Assembly (NCBI GenBank): GCA_913065005.1
Contig: CAJYAJ010000004.1
Span: 1 to 53,984 of the forward strand
Direction: 5' to 3'
From: an uncultured Verrucomicrobiota bacterium
Lineage (GTDB): Bacteria; Verrucomicrobiota; Kiritimatiellia; Kiritimatiellales; Pontiellaceae
Length of the DNA stretch: 53,984 bases
Made by a program: the position numbers and the translations under genes. This document shows positions 37,312-46,095 of this stretch, piece after piece. Each line of letters starts with the position of its first letter. Within the stretch, counting starts at the first letter, position 1. The notes below the pieces were generated by a model. It saw nothing but the letters and a program-made list of their open reading frames with translations. It did no database searches and was not told the DNA's origin.

Positions 37312-39105
37312 CTAGCCAATGGTTGCGAGCTGATCACCCGATGAGACTTGCGCACCCGACTGAACTTCAATCGACGTAATTGAACCCGCCGCCGCCGCCT
37401 TCACTTCCACTTCCATCTTCATCGCTTCCACCACAAAGAGAACGTCACCTTCAGCCACCGCATCACCCACGCTCACATTCACCTTGATCACCTTCGCATT
37501 CATCGGTGCCGCAACCACTTGGCCTTCACCACTCGCAGCCGCACTTGATCCACCCACTTCACCATCACTCACCGCAATCGTATAGCTAGCCCCGTTAACC
37601 TTCGCCTGGTCACCACTCACCTCAACCTGATAGGTCTTCCCATTCACCGCGACTGCATAGGCACCATCACCACCTGCTTCTGCCGTTTTCGGCATCAACG
37701 AATGTTTACGAACCCCATTGATCTCCACGTTGCCTAACAAGAAATCAATACCCTTCTGCTTACACGCAGCGGCAATAAAGATATTCTCATCCGTCTCTTC
37801 CAAACTGTTTTCCTGCAACATTTTCTTCGCAGCATCCACCCCTTTATTCGGATCGGCATCATTCATATCAACCGGATTATCCGTTGTCGGCTCCAGCCCC
37901 ATTTTTTCAGACGCCAGCTTCACAATCTCCGCATCTGGCTCCACCGGGGTTTTACCAAAATAGCCTAACACCATTTTACCATACCCTTCCGCAAATTTTT
38001 CCCACGGACCAAAAATCACGTTATTAAACGCCTGCTGGAAATAGAATTGTGAAACGGGCGTAACCGACGTAGCAAAACCACCCCGACGCACCACTTCACT
38101 CATCGCCGCAATACAATCTTCATACTTATCCATCAGATCGTTATCGCGCATCATCTGCGTATTCGCCGTCAAAGCCCCGCCTGGCATCGGCGACCAAGGA
38201 ATCATCGGCTCAACCGCCTTCGCTTCCGGTGGAATAACATAATCTTTCATGCACGCCTTGAACACGCCCGCCGCTTCCATCATCTTATCGATATCCACAT
38301 CCAACTCATAATCTTCCCCACGCAATGCATGCCAAAGCGTCGCCACATCTGGCTGACACGTACCACCCGACGCCGGCGCCAACGAACAATCTACCTGATC
38401 CGCACCCGCCTTAATCGCCGCCACATAGCCCACAGTACCAATGCCCGCCGTCTCATGTGAATGGAAAGCAATCTTCGTATCGTCCGGCAATATTTTCCGA
38501 GCCGCCACAATCGTATCATACACCTTCTTCGGCACCGCCGTACCCGACGCATCCTTAAAACAAACGCTATCGAAAGGAATTTCCGCATCCAGGATATCCT
38601 GCAAAGTCTTCATATAAAACTCGACCGTATGCGCACCCGAACAACCCGGAGGCAACTCCATCATCGTCACAACCACTTCATGTTTTAAACCATGAGCCGT
38701 AATCGATTTACCTGAATCAATCAGGTTATTCACATCGTTCAACGCATCAAAGTTACGAATCGTCGTCATCCCATGCTTCTTGAACATCTTCGCATGCAGA
38801 TCAATGATATCACGTGATTGCGAATCCAGACCAACCACATTAATGCCCCGAGCTAACGTTTGCAGGTTCGCATCCGGACCCGCCGTCGCACGAAACGTAT
38901 CCATCATATCAAACGCACTCTCGTTGCAATAAAAGAACGGCGCTTGAAAACGTGCGCCCCCGCCCGCCTCAAAATGAGTCTGTCCGGCTTCCGCACAAAC
39001 TTTAACGGCCGGCATGAAATCTTCGGTTAATACACGCGCCCCATAGACCGACTGAAAGCCATCCCGAAACGCCGTATTCATAATATGAATTGTTTTTTTA
39101 GCCAC
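37312..39105 (-). CDS. oadA: Biotin-dependent carboxyltransferase/decarboxylase alpha subunit (OadA-like)
   Basis: This 597-residue subunit would take the carboxyl group from a 2-oxo acid, most likely oxaloacetate, onto biotin. An HMGL-type TIM barrel (residues about 1-290) holds IRNFDALNDVNNL, CFKDASG (Lys184) and HSHETAG (metal ligands His215 and His217). The C-terminus is a biotinyl domain with AMKM (Lys563). The barrel diverges from typical OadA: DGFQSVYGAR replaces RDAHQSLLATR and GGGARFQ replaces WGGATFD. The substrate is therefore not certain. OadG lies upstream and oadB downstream, an order known from Na+-pump operons. Confidence 0.88.
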   Translation of the reverse strand: MAKKTIHIMNTAFRDGFQSVYGARVLTEDFMPAVKVCAEAGQTHFEAGGGARFQAPFFYCNESAFDMMDTFRATAGPDANLQTLARGINVVGLDSQSRDIIDLHAKMFKKHGMTTIRNFDALNDVNNLIDSGKSITAHGLKHEVVVTMMELPPGCSGAHTVEFYMKTLQDILDAEIPFDSVCFKDASGTAVPKKVYDTIVAARKILPDDTKIAFHSHETAGIGTVGYVAAIKAGADQVDCSLAPASGGTCQPDVATLWHALRGEDYELDVDIDKMMEAAGVFKACMKDYVIPPEAKAVEPMIPWSPMPGGALTANTQMMRDNDLMDKYEDCIAAMSEVVRRGGFATSVTPVSQFYFQQAFNNVIFGPWEKFAEGYGKMVLGYFGKTPVEPDAEIVKLASEKMGLEPTTDNPVDMNDADPNKGVDAAKKMLQENSLEETDENIFIAAACKQKGIDFLLGNVEINGVRKHSLMPKTAEAGGDGAYAVAVNGKTYQVEVSGDQAKVNGASYTIAVSDGEVGGSSAAASGEGQVVAAPMNAKVIKVNVSVGDAVAEGDVLFVVEAMKMEVEVKAAAAGSITSIEVQSGAQVSSGDQLATIG

Positions 39106-39123
39106 TGATCAACTCCTTCTTTC

Positions 39124-39348
39124 TTAACCTCGTTTTGCGCGAATCGCCGCTAAAGCAACCGCTACCTCAACATCACCACCGCCACGACTCACTTTTACCG
39201 GAGCTTCAGGCTCCTCATACCGGTCCGCAAACTTCTTAAAATACGCTGCTGAAGCCTTCATCGCTCCAATCAACAACACCAGAAAAGCGAACACCGTCGC
39301 CATTCCGATCACCATCAAGGTGCCCCCTTGAGAGATTAAATTTTCCAT
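39124..39348 (-). CDS. oadG: OadG-family decarboxylase gamma subunit
   Basis: This 74-residue protein has one membrane helix (MVIGMATVFAFLVLLIGAM), an acidic-proline linker and a C-terminal VAVALAAIRAKRG. All three are features of OadG/MmdD, which anchors the alpha subunit to the beta subunit. It heads the operon oadG-oadA-oadB, 18 bases before oadA. Short and low in information, but context makes it clear. Confidence 0.88.
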   Translation of the reverse strand: MENLISQGGTLMVIGMATVFAFLVLLIGAMKASAAYFKKFADRYEEPEAPVKVSRGGGDVEVAVALAAIRAKRG

Positions 39349-39457
39349 ATCGATCCTCTACTTCCTAAAAAATCCTAGCTCTGTATAAAAAAAAACCAAA
39401 CCGAGTGCTAGCCGAATTCTGTTTTAGTTCTCATTTCAATCCCCTAAATTACGCACT

Positions 39458-40192
39458 ATGAAGCTGAACATTAGGTGGCACGACCGACTCGGATCCACCA
39501 ATCCACATACACAAAAAAAGATTCAAGAACGCAAATCGATTTCATCCGGAACCCTCATTGCCACCCACGATCAGACCAACGGAACCGGTCGCTTCGATCG
39601 CCCCTGGATAGCGCCCCCACACACCAACCTCTGTTTTTCCATCTACTACGCCACCAACGCCCCCCTCACCGCCATCCCCTCCCTCACCATGGCCACCACC
39701 CTCGCCGTCCACGACCTCCTACGCTCCCGCCGCATCACCGCTCAACCCAAATGGCCCAACGACCTCCTCGTTCATGGAAAAAAGATCTGCGGCATTCTCT
39801 CCGAACACATTGAACATCCAACCACCCACCAAAAAGGCATTATCACCGGCATTGGACTCAACGTAAATCTCACCTCCACTCAAGCCGCTGCCATCGATCA
39901 ACCCGCCACATCCATGCTCATTGAAACCGGCACACCCCACCCCCTCGAAACTACGTTAGAAGATCTACTTCCTCACCTCAGCTACTGGATCAAACAGTGG
40001 CAAATCGACTATTTCAGCGCCATTCGCACCCCCTGGGAAAACCTCACCGGCCCCCTCGGACGCCCCCTCAACATCCGAGATGGCAATCAAACCCGATCCG
40101 GCACCCTCGCCGGATACGGCGAAAACGGCGAACTCCTTCTTAACACCAATCAAGGCATCCAAACCATCTGGAGCGGAGAAATTCCCCTATGA
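39458..40192 (+). CDS. birA: Biotin--[acetyl-CoA-carboxylase/biotin carrier] ligase BirA
   Basis: BirA attaches biotin to carrier lysines such as that in OadA. The 244-residue protein has GTLIATHDQTNGTGRFDRPW, KWPNDLLVHGKKICGILSEH (active-site lysines), GIGLNVN and a small C-terminal SH3-like domain. There is no N-terminal helix-turn-helix, so it is a mono-functional ligase and not a repressor. It is transcribed divergently from the oad operon across a 109-base gap, a placement that fits supplying biotin to OadA. Confidence 0.93.
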   Translation: MKLNIRWHDRLGSTNPHTQKKIQERKSISSGTLIATHDQTNGTGRFDRPWIAPPHTNLCFSIYYATNAPLTAIPSLTMATTLAVHDLLRSRRITAQPKWPNDLLVHGKKICGILSEHIEHPTTHQKGIITGIGLNVNLTSTQAAAIDQPATSMLIETGTPHPLETTLEDLLPHLSYWIKQWQIDYFSAIRTPWENLTGPLGRPLNIRDGNQTRSGTLAGYGENGELLLNTNQGIQTIWSGEIPL

Positions 40193-40635
40193 AAAAACAC
40201 CTCATCATCTTCCTCACCCTAATCTTCATCAGCGGATGTGCCACCACCCGCCGCTACGCCATTCCCAAAGATCAACCCCCCGAACGCATGACCCTCACCC
40301 TCACCGGCTACTGCGAATGCGGCATTTGCTGCGGATGGAAACGTAACTGGCGCTTTCAACCCGTCTACGCCTACGGACCCAGCAAAGGCAAACCCAAAGA
40401 AATCGGCATCACCTCCTCCGGAACCCGCGCCGTCAGAGGCACCATTGCCGCCGACACCCACCTCTTCCCCTACGGCACCATTTTTAACATCCCCGGCTAC
40501 GGCTGGGGACGCGTCGAAGACACCGGCGGCGCCATCAAAGGCCGCCATATCGACCTCTTTTTCGACTCCCACCAAGAAGCCCTCGAATGGGGCCGACAAA
40601 AAAAACAAGTCCTCATCTGGAAACCCCGCCGCTAA
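40189..40635 (+). CDS. 3D-domain lipoprotein
   Basis: The 148-residue protein has a lipoprotein signal with lipobox FISGC (Cys17). It then carries LTGYCECGICCGW, GTIAADTHLFPYGTIFNIPGYGWGRVEDTGGAIKGRHIDLFFDS. The three aspartates in AAD, VEDTG and IDLF give the 3D (DPBB-like) domain its name. The fold is shared with MltA and resuscitation-promoting/EndoU-like cell-wall proteins, so a peptidoglycan role at the envelope is likely. It overlaps birA by 4 bases. Confidence 0.85.
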   Translation: MKKHLIIFLTLIFISGCATTRRYAIPKDQPPERMTLTLTGYCECGICCGWKRNWRFQPVYAYGPSKGKPKEIGITSSGTRAVRGTIAADTHLFPYGTIFNIPGYGWGRVEDTGGAIKGRHIDLFFDSHQEALEWGRQKKQVLIWKPRR

Positions 40636-40714
40636 CTCTCGAAAAATCATCTTTTTTTTACCGATTGAACAACCAACTTCGGTATGATGCCCAAAACTAA
40701 CGAGGAACAACTCA

Positions 40715-41083
40715 ATGGCCACATCACGAATGGTACGCGTAAATGAACTACTCAAGCGCGAGATTGCCGAAGATCTCCACCGGAACTTTTCCGGTACCGA
40801 TTTCGACGCCGCTGCACTCACCGTCACCCGCGTTGAATGTGCACCCGATCTGCGCGACGCCAATGTCTATATCTCCATCTTCGGTCACGAATACGACCGG
40901 CACGACATGATCCACACCCTCAACCGCCGTCGCCAAGAAATCGTTCGCATGATGATCAAACGCGTCAAACTCAAATACACCCCCCGCCTCCAGTTTCATC
41001 TCGATGAATCCCTTGAAGAAGGCGACAACATTCTCACCATCCTCAGCGAACTAGAACGCGAGCAAGACAACCCCGAAACATGA
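40715..41083 (+). CDS. rbfA: Ribosome-binding factor A
   Basis: RbfA is a 30S maturation factor. The 122-residue protein begins RMVRVNELLKREIAEDLHR, continues with the KH-like core LTVTRVECAPDLRDANVYISIFG and ends KYTPRLQFHLDESLEEGDNI. GAGGA precedes the ATG. It overlaps truB by 4 bases; rbfA-truB-ribF is a common gene order. Confidence 0.93.
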   Translation: MATSRMVRVNELLKREIAEDLHRNFSGTDFDAAALTVTRVECAPDLRDANVYISIFGHEYDRHDMIHTLNRRRQEIVRMMIKRVKLKYTPRLQFHLDESLEEGDNILTILSELEREQDNPET

Positions 41084-41802
41084 GCCGCCGTAACCGACAA
41101 CCCGACCCCTTCGATGCACTCCTCCTCGTCGATACACCCGCCGAATGGACCTCTCACGACGTAGTTGCTAAAATACGCGGCCACTTCCGTCTCAATAAAG
41201 TCGGGCACGGAGGCACCCTCGACCCCATGGCAACCGGCCTCCTCGTTCTCCTAATTGGACGCGCCACCAAATGCTCCGCCGCCATCATGGGCGGAGACAA
41301 AACCTACAGCGGAACCATCCAACTTGGACGCACCACCTCCACCCAAGATATCGAAGGCGAAACCCTCAACGAATCAGACCCCTCAGCCATCACCGAAGAA
41401 CAACTCAAAAGAGCCCTCCCCGCCCTCACCGGCGAAATACAACAACTACCCCCCATGGTCTCTGCCATCAAAAAAGATGGCGTAGCCCTCTACAAACTCG
41501 CCCGCAAAGGAATCGAAATTGAACGCGAAACCCGAACCGTTCATATTCACCGCTTCGAAATCACCCATTTTAAAAATCCCTATGCCAACGTCCTGATTGA
41601 ATGCTCAAAAGGAACCTATGTTCGAACCCTTGCCCACGATCTAGGATCAGCCCTCGGATGTGGCGGATGCCTTTCCGCGCTCCGCCGCGATGCTTCCGGA
41701 CCCCTACACATCAATCAAGCACACACCCTCGATGATATTCTAACCGAAACCCGCGAGACGCTCGTCGAACGGACCCTCAACCCGGCCGAGCTTCTTCCAT
41801 GA
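41080..41802 (+). CDS. truB: tRNA pseudouridine(55) synthase TruB
   Basis: TruB makes pseudouridine 55 in the T loop of tRNAs. The 240-residue enzyme has LLVDTPAEWTSHDVV, VGHGGTLDPMATGLLVLLIGRATK (catalytic Asp in GTLDP), KTYSGTIQLGRTTSTQDIEGE and CSKGTYVRTLAHDLG. It is shorter than E. coli TruB, lacking the C-terminal PUA extension as many do. It overlaps both neighbours by 4 bases. Confidence 0.95.
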   Translation: MSRRNRQPDPFDALLLVDTPAEWTSHDVVAKIRGHFRLNKVGHGGTLDPMATGLLVLLIGRATKCSAAIMGGDKTYSGTIQLGRTTSTQDIEGETLNESDPSAITEEQLKRALPALTGEIQQLPPMVSAIKKDGVALYKLARKGIEIERETRTVHIHRFEITHFKNPYANVLIECSKGTYVRTLAHDLGSALGCGGCLSALRRDASGPLHINQAHTLDDILTETRETLVERTLNPAELLP

Positions 41803-42743
41803 TTGCTATTCATCAACTTGAAACCTTTCCATCACGTACCCAGCCGCTCAGCCTCGCACTCGGTAATTTTGATGGACTGCACATCGGCCATGCCGCCGTC
41901 ATTCAATCCGCCGTTAAAATCGCTCAACAAAAAAAGGGTGAAGCGTGGGTCTTCACCTTTGACCCCCATCCCAGACGCGTCCTGCATCCTGAAACCGCTC
42001 CACCCCTTCTCAACACTCGATCGCAACAAAATGCTCTACTCGAAAAACTGCACGTTTCCGGTGCCATCCTTCAACCCTTTGATCAATCCTTCATGCAACT
42101 CGAACCCGAAACGTTTTTTCATCTCCTGCGAGAAAAACTGCCCACCCTCACAAGTATTTCAGTCGGCCATGATTGGTCGTTCGGAAAAAATCGAGCCGGC
42201 AACGTAGATTTTCTAAAGACCCTCTGCCACGAACATCAAATTGAATTTCACGTACAACCCCCCATCGAATGGAATCATGAACGCGTCTCCAGTACCCGCA
42301 TTCGCGCCGCCGTCCAATCCGGTGATCTCAACGCCGCACGCAACATGCTGGCCCGACCCTTCTCACTACAAGGCACCGTCGTCCATGGAGAAAAAATCGG
42401 ACGCCAACTCGGATATCCCACCGCAAATATCGACCCCAAAAATGAATGTCTACCCCCCAATGGCGTCTATGCAGCTCAATTAAAAGTAGAAGGTCAAACC
42501 TTCGATGCCGCCGCCTACATCGGAGATCGACGCACCATTCACGCCGACAAACCCACCGTCCTCGAAGTCCATCTACTTAAACAAAAAAATATCGACCTCT
42601 ATACAAAAGAAGTCGAAATCACTTTTCTCGAAACCATTCGGGGAGATCGAAAATTTGAAAACACCGATCAACTCAAGAAACAAATTGCGCACGATCTAGA
42701 AGCAATCCACCGCGCTCTTATCAACTGCAACAAAAACACTTAG
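41799..42743 (+). CDS. ribF: Bifunctional riboflavin kinase/FAD synthetase
   Basis: RibF converts riboflavin to FMN and FAD. The 314-residue protein has the nucleotidyltransferase part (ALGNFDGLHIGHAAVIQ, FTFDPHPRR, SVGHDWSFGKNRAG, HERVSSTRIRAAVQSGDLNAA). The kinase part follows (GTVVHGEKIGRQLGYPTANI, NGVYAAQLKV, LEVHLL). It starts with ATGA overlap from truB. It ends in a TTAG shared with the opposite gene. Confidence 0.95.
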   Translation: MIAIHQLETFPSRTQPLSLALGNFDGLHIGHAAVIQSAVKIAQQKKGEAWVFTFDPHPRRVLHPETAPPLLNTRSQQNALLEKLHVSGAILQPFDQSFMQLEPETFFHLLREKLPTLTSISVGHDWSFGKNRAGNVDFLKTLCHEHQIEFHVQPPIEWNHERVSSTRIRAAVQSGDLNAARNMLARPFSLQGTVVHGEKIGRQLGYPTANIDPKNECLPPNGVYAAQLKVEGQTFDAAAYIGDRRTIHADKPTVLEVHLLKQKNIDLYTKEVEITFLETIRGDRKFENTDQLKKQIAHDLEAIHRALINCNKNT

Positions 42744-42988
42744 TTAGAAAGCCGCGCATACTGACCTGCATCCGCATGAGCAATTCGACCCACGATCTCT
42801 TCATAACTACCCGCAGCCAGCAAAATATCCCCATTCGCTAAAATGATCTCTGCCCGATCTTCAAACAGATCCGAATACCGAATGCGCACACTCGTCATCT
42901 CAATAAACCGCCGATTTTCTGGTTTTTTTGAGAGATCCGTCTCCTTACTATAGTTATCTAAATTCACAGCATATACTTCCAAAAACAT
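42740..42988 (-). CDS. Small hypothetical protein
   Basis: I do not recognise this 82-residue protein. It has no signal or membrane helix and is acidic. The segment ILANGDILLAAGSYEEIVGRI has the outline of short beta-strand proteins such as FlbD, but similarity is weak. GGAGAAAAA is ahead of the ATG, and the last 4 bases overlap ribF on the opposite strand. Codon use matches the minus-strand genes around it, which supports a real gene. Confidence 0.6.
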   Translation of the reverse strand: MFLEVYAVNLDNYSKETDLSKKPENRRFIEMTSVRIRYSDLFEDRAEIILANGDILLAAGSYEEIVGRIAHADAGQYARLSN

Positions 42989-43098
42989 ATTTTTTCTCCT
43001 TTTTAACCTCTATCTTCTGCTCGATGCGCATCCAACCCGAATTCATCGCATCCATCAAGCAGTTTATCACATCCAAAAACCCTCCCGCACCTACACAC

Positions 43099-43127
43099 TT
43101 GACGCCATCCACTGCTTTCCGTAGTTT
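43099..43127 (+). promoter_or_regulatory. Putative sigma-70 promoter of purA
   Basis: TTGACG (43099-43104) and TAGTTT (43122-43127) are 17 bases apart, near the sigma-70 consensus TTGACA and TATAAT. They lie about 58 bases before the purA ATG. This is a sequence match only. Confidence 0.4.
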
Positions 43128-43184
43128 TCAACGTTTATTCGATCAATAAAAAAACAAACCAAAGCATCAACTGAAGGAAACACT

Positions 43185-44462
43185 ATGTCTAATACGGTAC
43201 TGTTCGGCTCTCAATGGGGTGATGAAGGTAAAGGAAAAATTATCGATGTTCTCACGCACGACGCCGACTGGGTTGTCCGCTACCAAGGCGGAAACAACGC
43301 AGGCCATACCGTTGAAATTGGCGATCAAAAATTTGTTCTTCATCTCACCCCCTCCGGTATTCTTCGCGAAAGCTGTAAATGTGTGATCGGAAACGGACTC
43401 GTCGTCGATTTAATCGGACTTTGCGAAGAACTACGCGAACTCCGAGAACGCCATATACCACTCGAAAATCGGCTCTTCATCTCCGACCGAGCCCATCTCG
43501 TGCTCCCCTATCACCAAGCACTCGACGGGGCCAAAGAAAACGCCCGCGGCGAAAACAGTAAAATCGGCACCACCAAACGCGGAATCGGACCCGCCTACAG
43601 CGATAAAGCCGAACGCACCGGACTCCGCATGTGCGATCTACTCGAAGACGATTTTCTTGAACGCGCCAAAACCATCGCCACCACAAAAAACAATCAACTC
43701 GTCGCCCTCGGACAAGATTCTCTTGACCTAAACAACCTACTCACCGACGTCAAAGAAGCCACCGAACAACTAAAACCCTTCATTACCGACACCATACCGC
43801 TCCTTCATACCGCCATGCAAAACAACGACAAAATACTCTTTGAAGGAGCCCAAGGCATCATGCTCGACATCGACTTCGGCACCTACCCCTACGTCACCTC
43901 CTCCAATACCGGTGCAGGCGGAGTCGCATCAGGAGCAGGGATTCCACCCCAATCGATCGATCGAGTTATCGGCATTGTCAAAGCCTACACAACCCGCGTG
44001 GGCGGAGGACCCTTTCCAACCGAACTAACCGATGCGACCGGTGAACATATTGCTCGCGTAGGCGCAGAATTTGGCGCCACCACCGGACGCCCCCGCCGCT
44101 GCGGCTGGTTTGATGCAGTCGTCGCTCGCTATGCCTGCATGATTGGCGGCATCAGCGAATGGGCACTCATGAAACTCGATGTACTCGACAACCTTGAAAC
44201 CATTCGCGTCTGTACCGCCTATGAAATCGATGGAAAACGCATCGAACAAATGCCCGCCTCCCTCCGCATCTTTGAGCGCTGCACACCCATCTATGAAGAC
44301 ATTCCAGGATGGCAAACGCCCACCACCCACTGCACCACATGGGAAGAACTCCCAGAAAAAGCCAAAGAATATGTCGCCTATCTTGAACGTATCACCGGCA
44401 CACCGGTCTCAATCCTATCTGTAGGCCCCAAACGAGCGAGTACCATCTTAAGAAGCGAATGA
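43185..44462 (+). CDS. purA: Adenylosuccinate synthetase
   Basis: PurA links IMP and aspartate with GTP on the way to AMP. The 425-residue enzyme starts VLFGSQWGDEGKGKIIDVL (GTP and catalytic Asp/His region). It has RYQGGNNAGHTV, LHLTPSGIL, GTTKRGIGPAYSDKAERTGLRMCDL, FEGAQGIMLDIDFGTYPYVTSSNT and GVKAYTTRVGGGPFPTE-type loops. AAGGAAACACT precedes the ATG. It starts a six-gene + strand run toward 49298, overlapping uppS by 4 bases. Confidence 0.96.
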   Translation: MSNTVLFGSQWGDEGKGKIIDVLTHDADWVVRYQGGNNAGHTVEIGDQKFVLHLTPSGILRESCKCVIGNGLVVDLIGLCEELRELRERHIPLENRLFISDRAHLVLPYHQALDGAKENARGENSKIGTTKRGIGPAYSDKAERTGLRMCDLLEDDFLERAKTIATTKNNQLVALGQDSLDLNNLLTDVKEATEQLKPFITDTIPLLHTAMQNNDKILFEGAQGIMLDIDFGTYPYVTSSNTGAGGVASGAGIPPQSIDRVIGIVKAYTTRVGGGPFPTELTDATGEHIARVGAEFGATTGRPRRCGWFDAVVARYACMIGGISEWALMKLDVLDNLETIRVCTAYEIDGKRIEQMPASLRIFERCTPIYEDIPGWQTPTTHCTTWEELPEKAKEYVAYLERITGTPVSILSVGPKRASTILRSE

Positions 44463-45202
44463 CCCTCCAACCTCCATCCCTCAAATCTGTACCTCAGCAC
44501 GTAGCCCTCATCATGGATGGCAACGGTCGCTGGGCAGAAGCGAAAGGGAAATCACGCATCGAAGGTCATCAAGAAGGCGCTCAATCAGTCCGCGCCATCC
44601 TCCGTGCCGCCGCTGCCACAGGAGTAGAAGTCATCACCGTCTACGCCTTCAGTACTGAAAACTGGAAACGGCCTCCCAAAGAAATAGAAGGGCTCATGAA
44701 ACTACTCATCGAATCGCTCAACACCTATGAACAAGAGCTACATGACAGTCAGATTCGCCTACGCATCATGGGACAACTCGAACGACTCCCCACCCCCGTT
44801 CGCAAACGCATAGAAAAAACTATGCGCGAAACCGAACACTATGCAAAGCATACACTCGTCATCGCCCTCAGCTACGGCGCGCGCGCAGAAATCACCCACG
44901 CCACCCAACAAATTGCCCAAGCCATCTCCAACGGAACCCTCAAACCAAACGAAATCACCGAAGACCACATCACCAACAACCTCTATCTACCCGACCTACC
45001 CAATCCCGAACTCATGATTCGCACCAGTGGCGAAGTCCGCCTCTCCAACTTCATGCTCTGGCAACTCTCCTATGCCGAAATCATCGTCACCGACACCTTT
45101 TGGCCTGAATTTAGAGAACCTCAATTCTATGAAGCACTACAGCAATTCGAACGCCGCAAACGACGCTTTGGCGCGCTCGACTCAAACAAAGGATTTTCAT
45201 AA
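44459..45202 (+). CDS. uppS: Undecaprenyl diphosphate synthase
   Basis: UppS makes the C55 lipid carrier for peptidoglycan and O-antigen. The 247-residue cis-prenyltransferase has HVALIMDGNGRWAEAKG (catalytic Asp), YAFSTENWKRP, LSYGARAEI and LPDLPNPELMIRTSGEVRLSNFMLWQLSYAEI. It is followed by cdsA with a one-base overlap, the classic uppS-cdsA-rseP order. Confidence 0.96.
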   Translation: MTLQPPSLKSVPQHVALIMDGNGRWAEAKGKSRIEGHQEGAQSVRAILRAAAATGVEVITVYAFSTENWKRPPKEIEGLMKLLIESLNTYEQELHDSQIRLRIMGQLERLPTPVRKRIEKTMRETEHYAKHTLVIALSYGARAEITHATQQIAQAISNGTLKPNEITEDHITNNLYLPDLPNPELMIRTSGEVRLSNFMLWQLSYAEIIVTDTFWPEFREPQFYEALQQFERRKRRFGALDSNKGFS

Positions 45203-46077
45203 TGGATATCAAACGCATCACCACCGGATCACTCATTGCACTTCTCATCATCTTTCTATTTCTGAATATTCCCGCAGGGCACCCCATTGCCCTGCTCATT
45301 CTTCTCGCCATCTGCGGACTCTCGCTCTGGGAATTTTATGCCCTCCTCATCGCCGGAGGACTCTCCTCCTCACGTAAATGGGGCACCGCGATAGGCATCA
45401 TATTTTGCATCGCCACCTGGCTCTACATGCTCGAGCCCTCTACCACCAATCAAAATATCCTTCCCGCCGACACCCTCCTCTGGACCATCATGGTCCTCGT
45501 TGTCATCTCCACCTTCTATCGACTTCTCGGCTACACCGATATGCGCAACGGACTCGACCACGCACTCGGCACCCTTCTCGGCTTCATCTATGTCCCCTTT
45601 CTCTTCAGCTTCTTCATGCGACTCTTCCTCATCGAAGACAGCTCCCAACCCGCCTGGATCGCCTTTTACGTCCTCCTCTCCACCAAGATTTCCGATACTG
45701 GCGGTTATTTCATCGGAAGCCGCTTTGGCCGAAACAAACTCGCCACCACCATCTCACCCAAAAAAAGTTGGGAAGGATTCGGCGGCGGCATTCTCTTTTG
45801 TCTCATCTTAAACATTCTCTGGATGATCATCGGCAACGGACAAATCGGCGGCATCCGCTTTAGTTTTGTTCACGCCCTCATCCTCGCCGTTCTCTTTCCC
45901 CTCTTCGGCACCGCAGGCGATCTAGTTGAATCGCTCTTTAAACGCGCCGTAAAGCAGAAAGATTCCAGCTCCGTGGCCTACGGCATAGGTGGCCTGCTCG
46001 ACATGATCGACAGTTTGCTTTTCACCGCCCCCATGTTTTACATCTATCTGCAATTTCTACTCGCCACCGGCGAATAA
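45202..46077 (+). CDS. cdsA: Phosphatidate cytidylyltransferase
   Basis: CdsA forms CDP-diacylglycerol from phosphatidate and CTP. The 291-residue membrane protein has about eight helices and the family motif region KISDTGGYFIGSRFGRNKLATTISPKKSWEGFGGG. It continues with GTAGDLVESLFKRAVKQKDSS and GGLLDMIDSLLF. It feeds the phospholipid pathway that PgpA completes elsewhere in the window. Confidence 0.95.
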   Translation: MDIKRITTGSLIALLIIFLFLNIPAGHPIALLILLAICGLSLWEFYALLIAGGLSSSRKWGTAIGIIFCIATWLYMLEPSTTNQNILPADTLLWTIMVLVVISTFYRLLGYTDMRNGLDHALGTLLGFIYVPFLFSFFMRLFLIEDSSQPAWIAFYVLLSTKISDTGGYFIGSRFGRNKLATTISPKKSWEGFGGGILFCLILNILWMIIGNGQIGGIRFSFVHALILAVLFPLFGTAGDLVESLFKRAVKQKDSSSVAYGIGGLLDMIDSLLFTAPMFYIYLQFLLATGE

Positions 46078-46095
46078 AACCGAAAGACTTTAATC

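Noticed and set aside
40636-40714. T-run after the 3D lipoprotein gene as a terminator
   Set aside because: Eight T are present, but I find no stem in front of them.
43024-43149. 41-codon + frame upstream of purA
   Set aside because: No ribosome binding site, overlaps the likely purA promoter, no recognisable motif. Kept only as a question in the findings.
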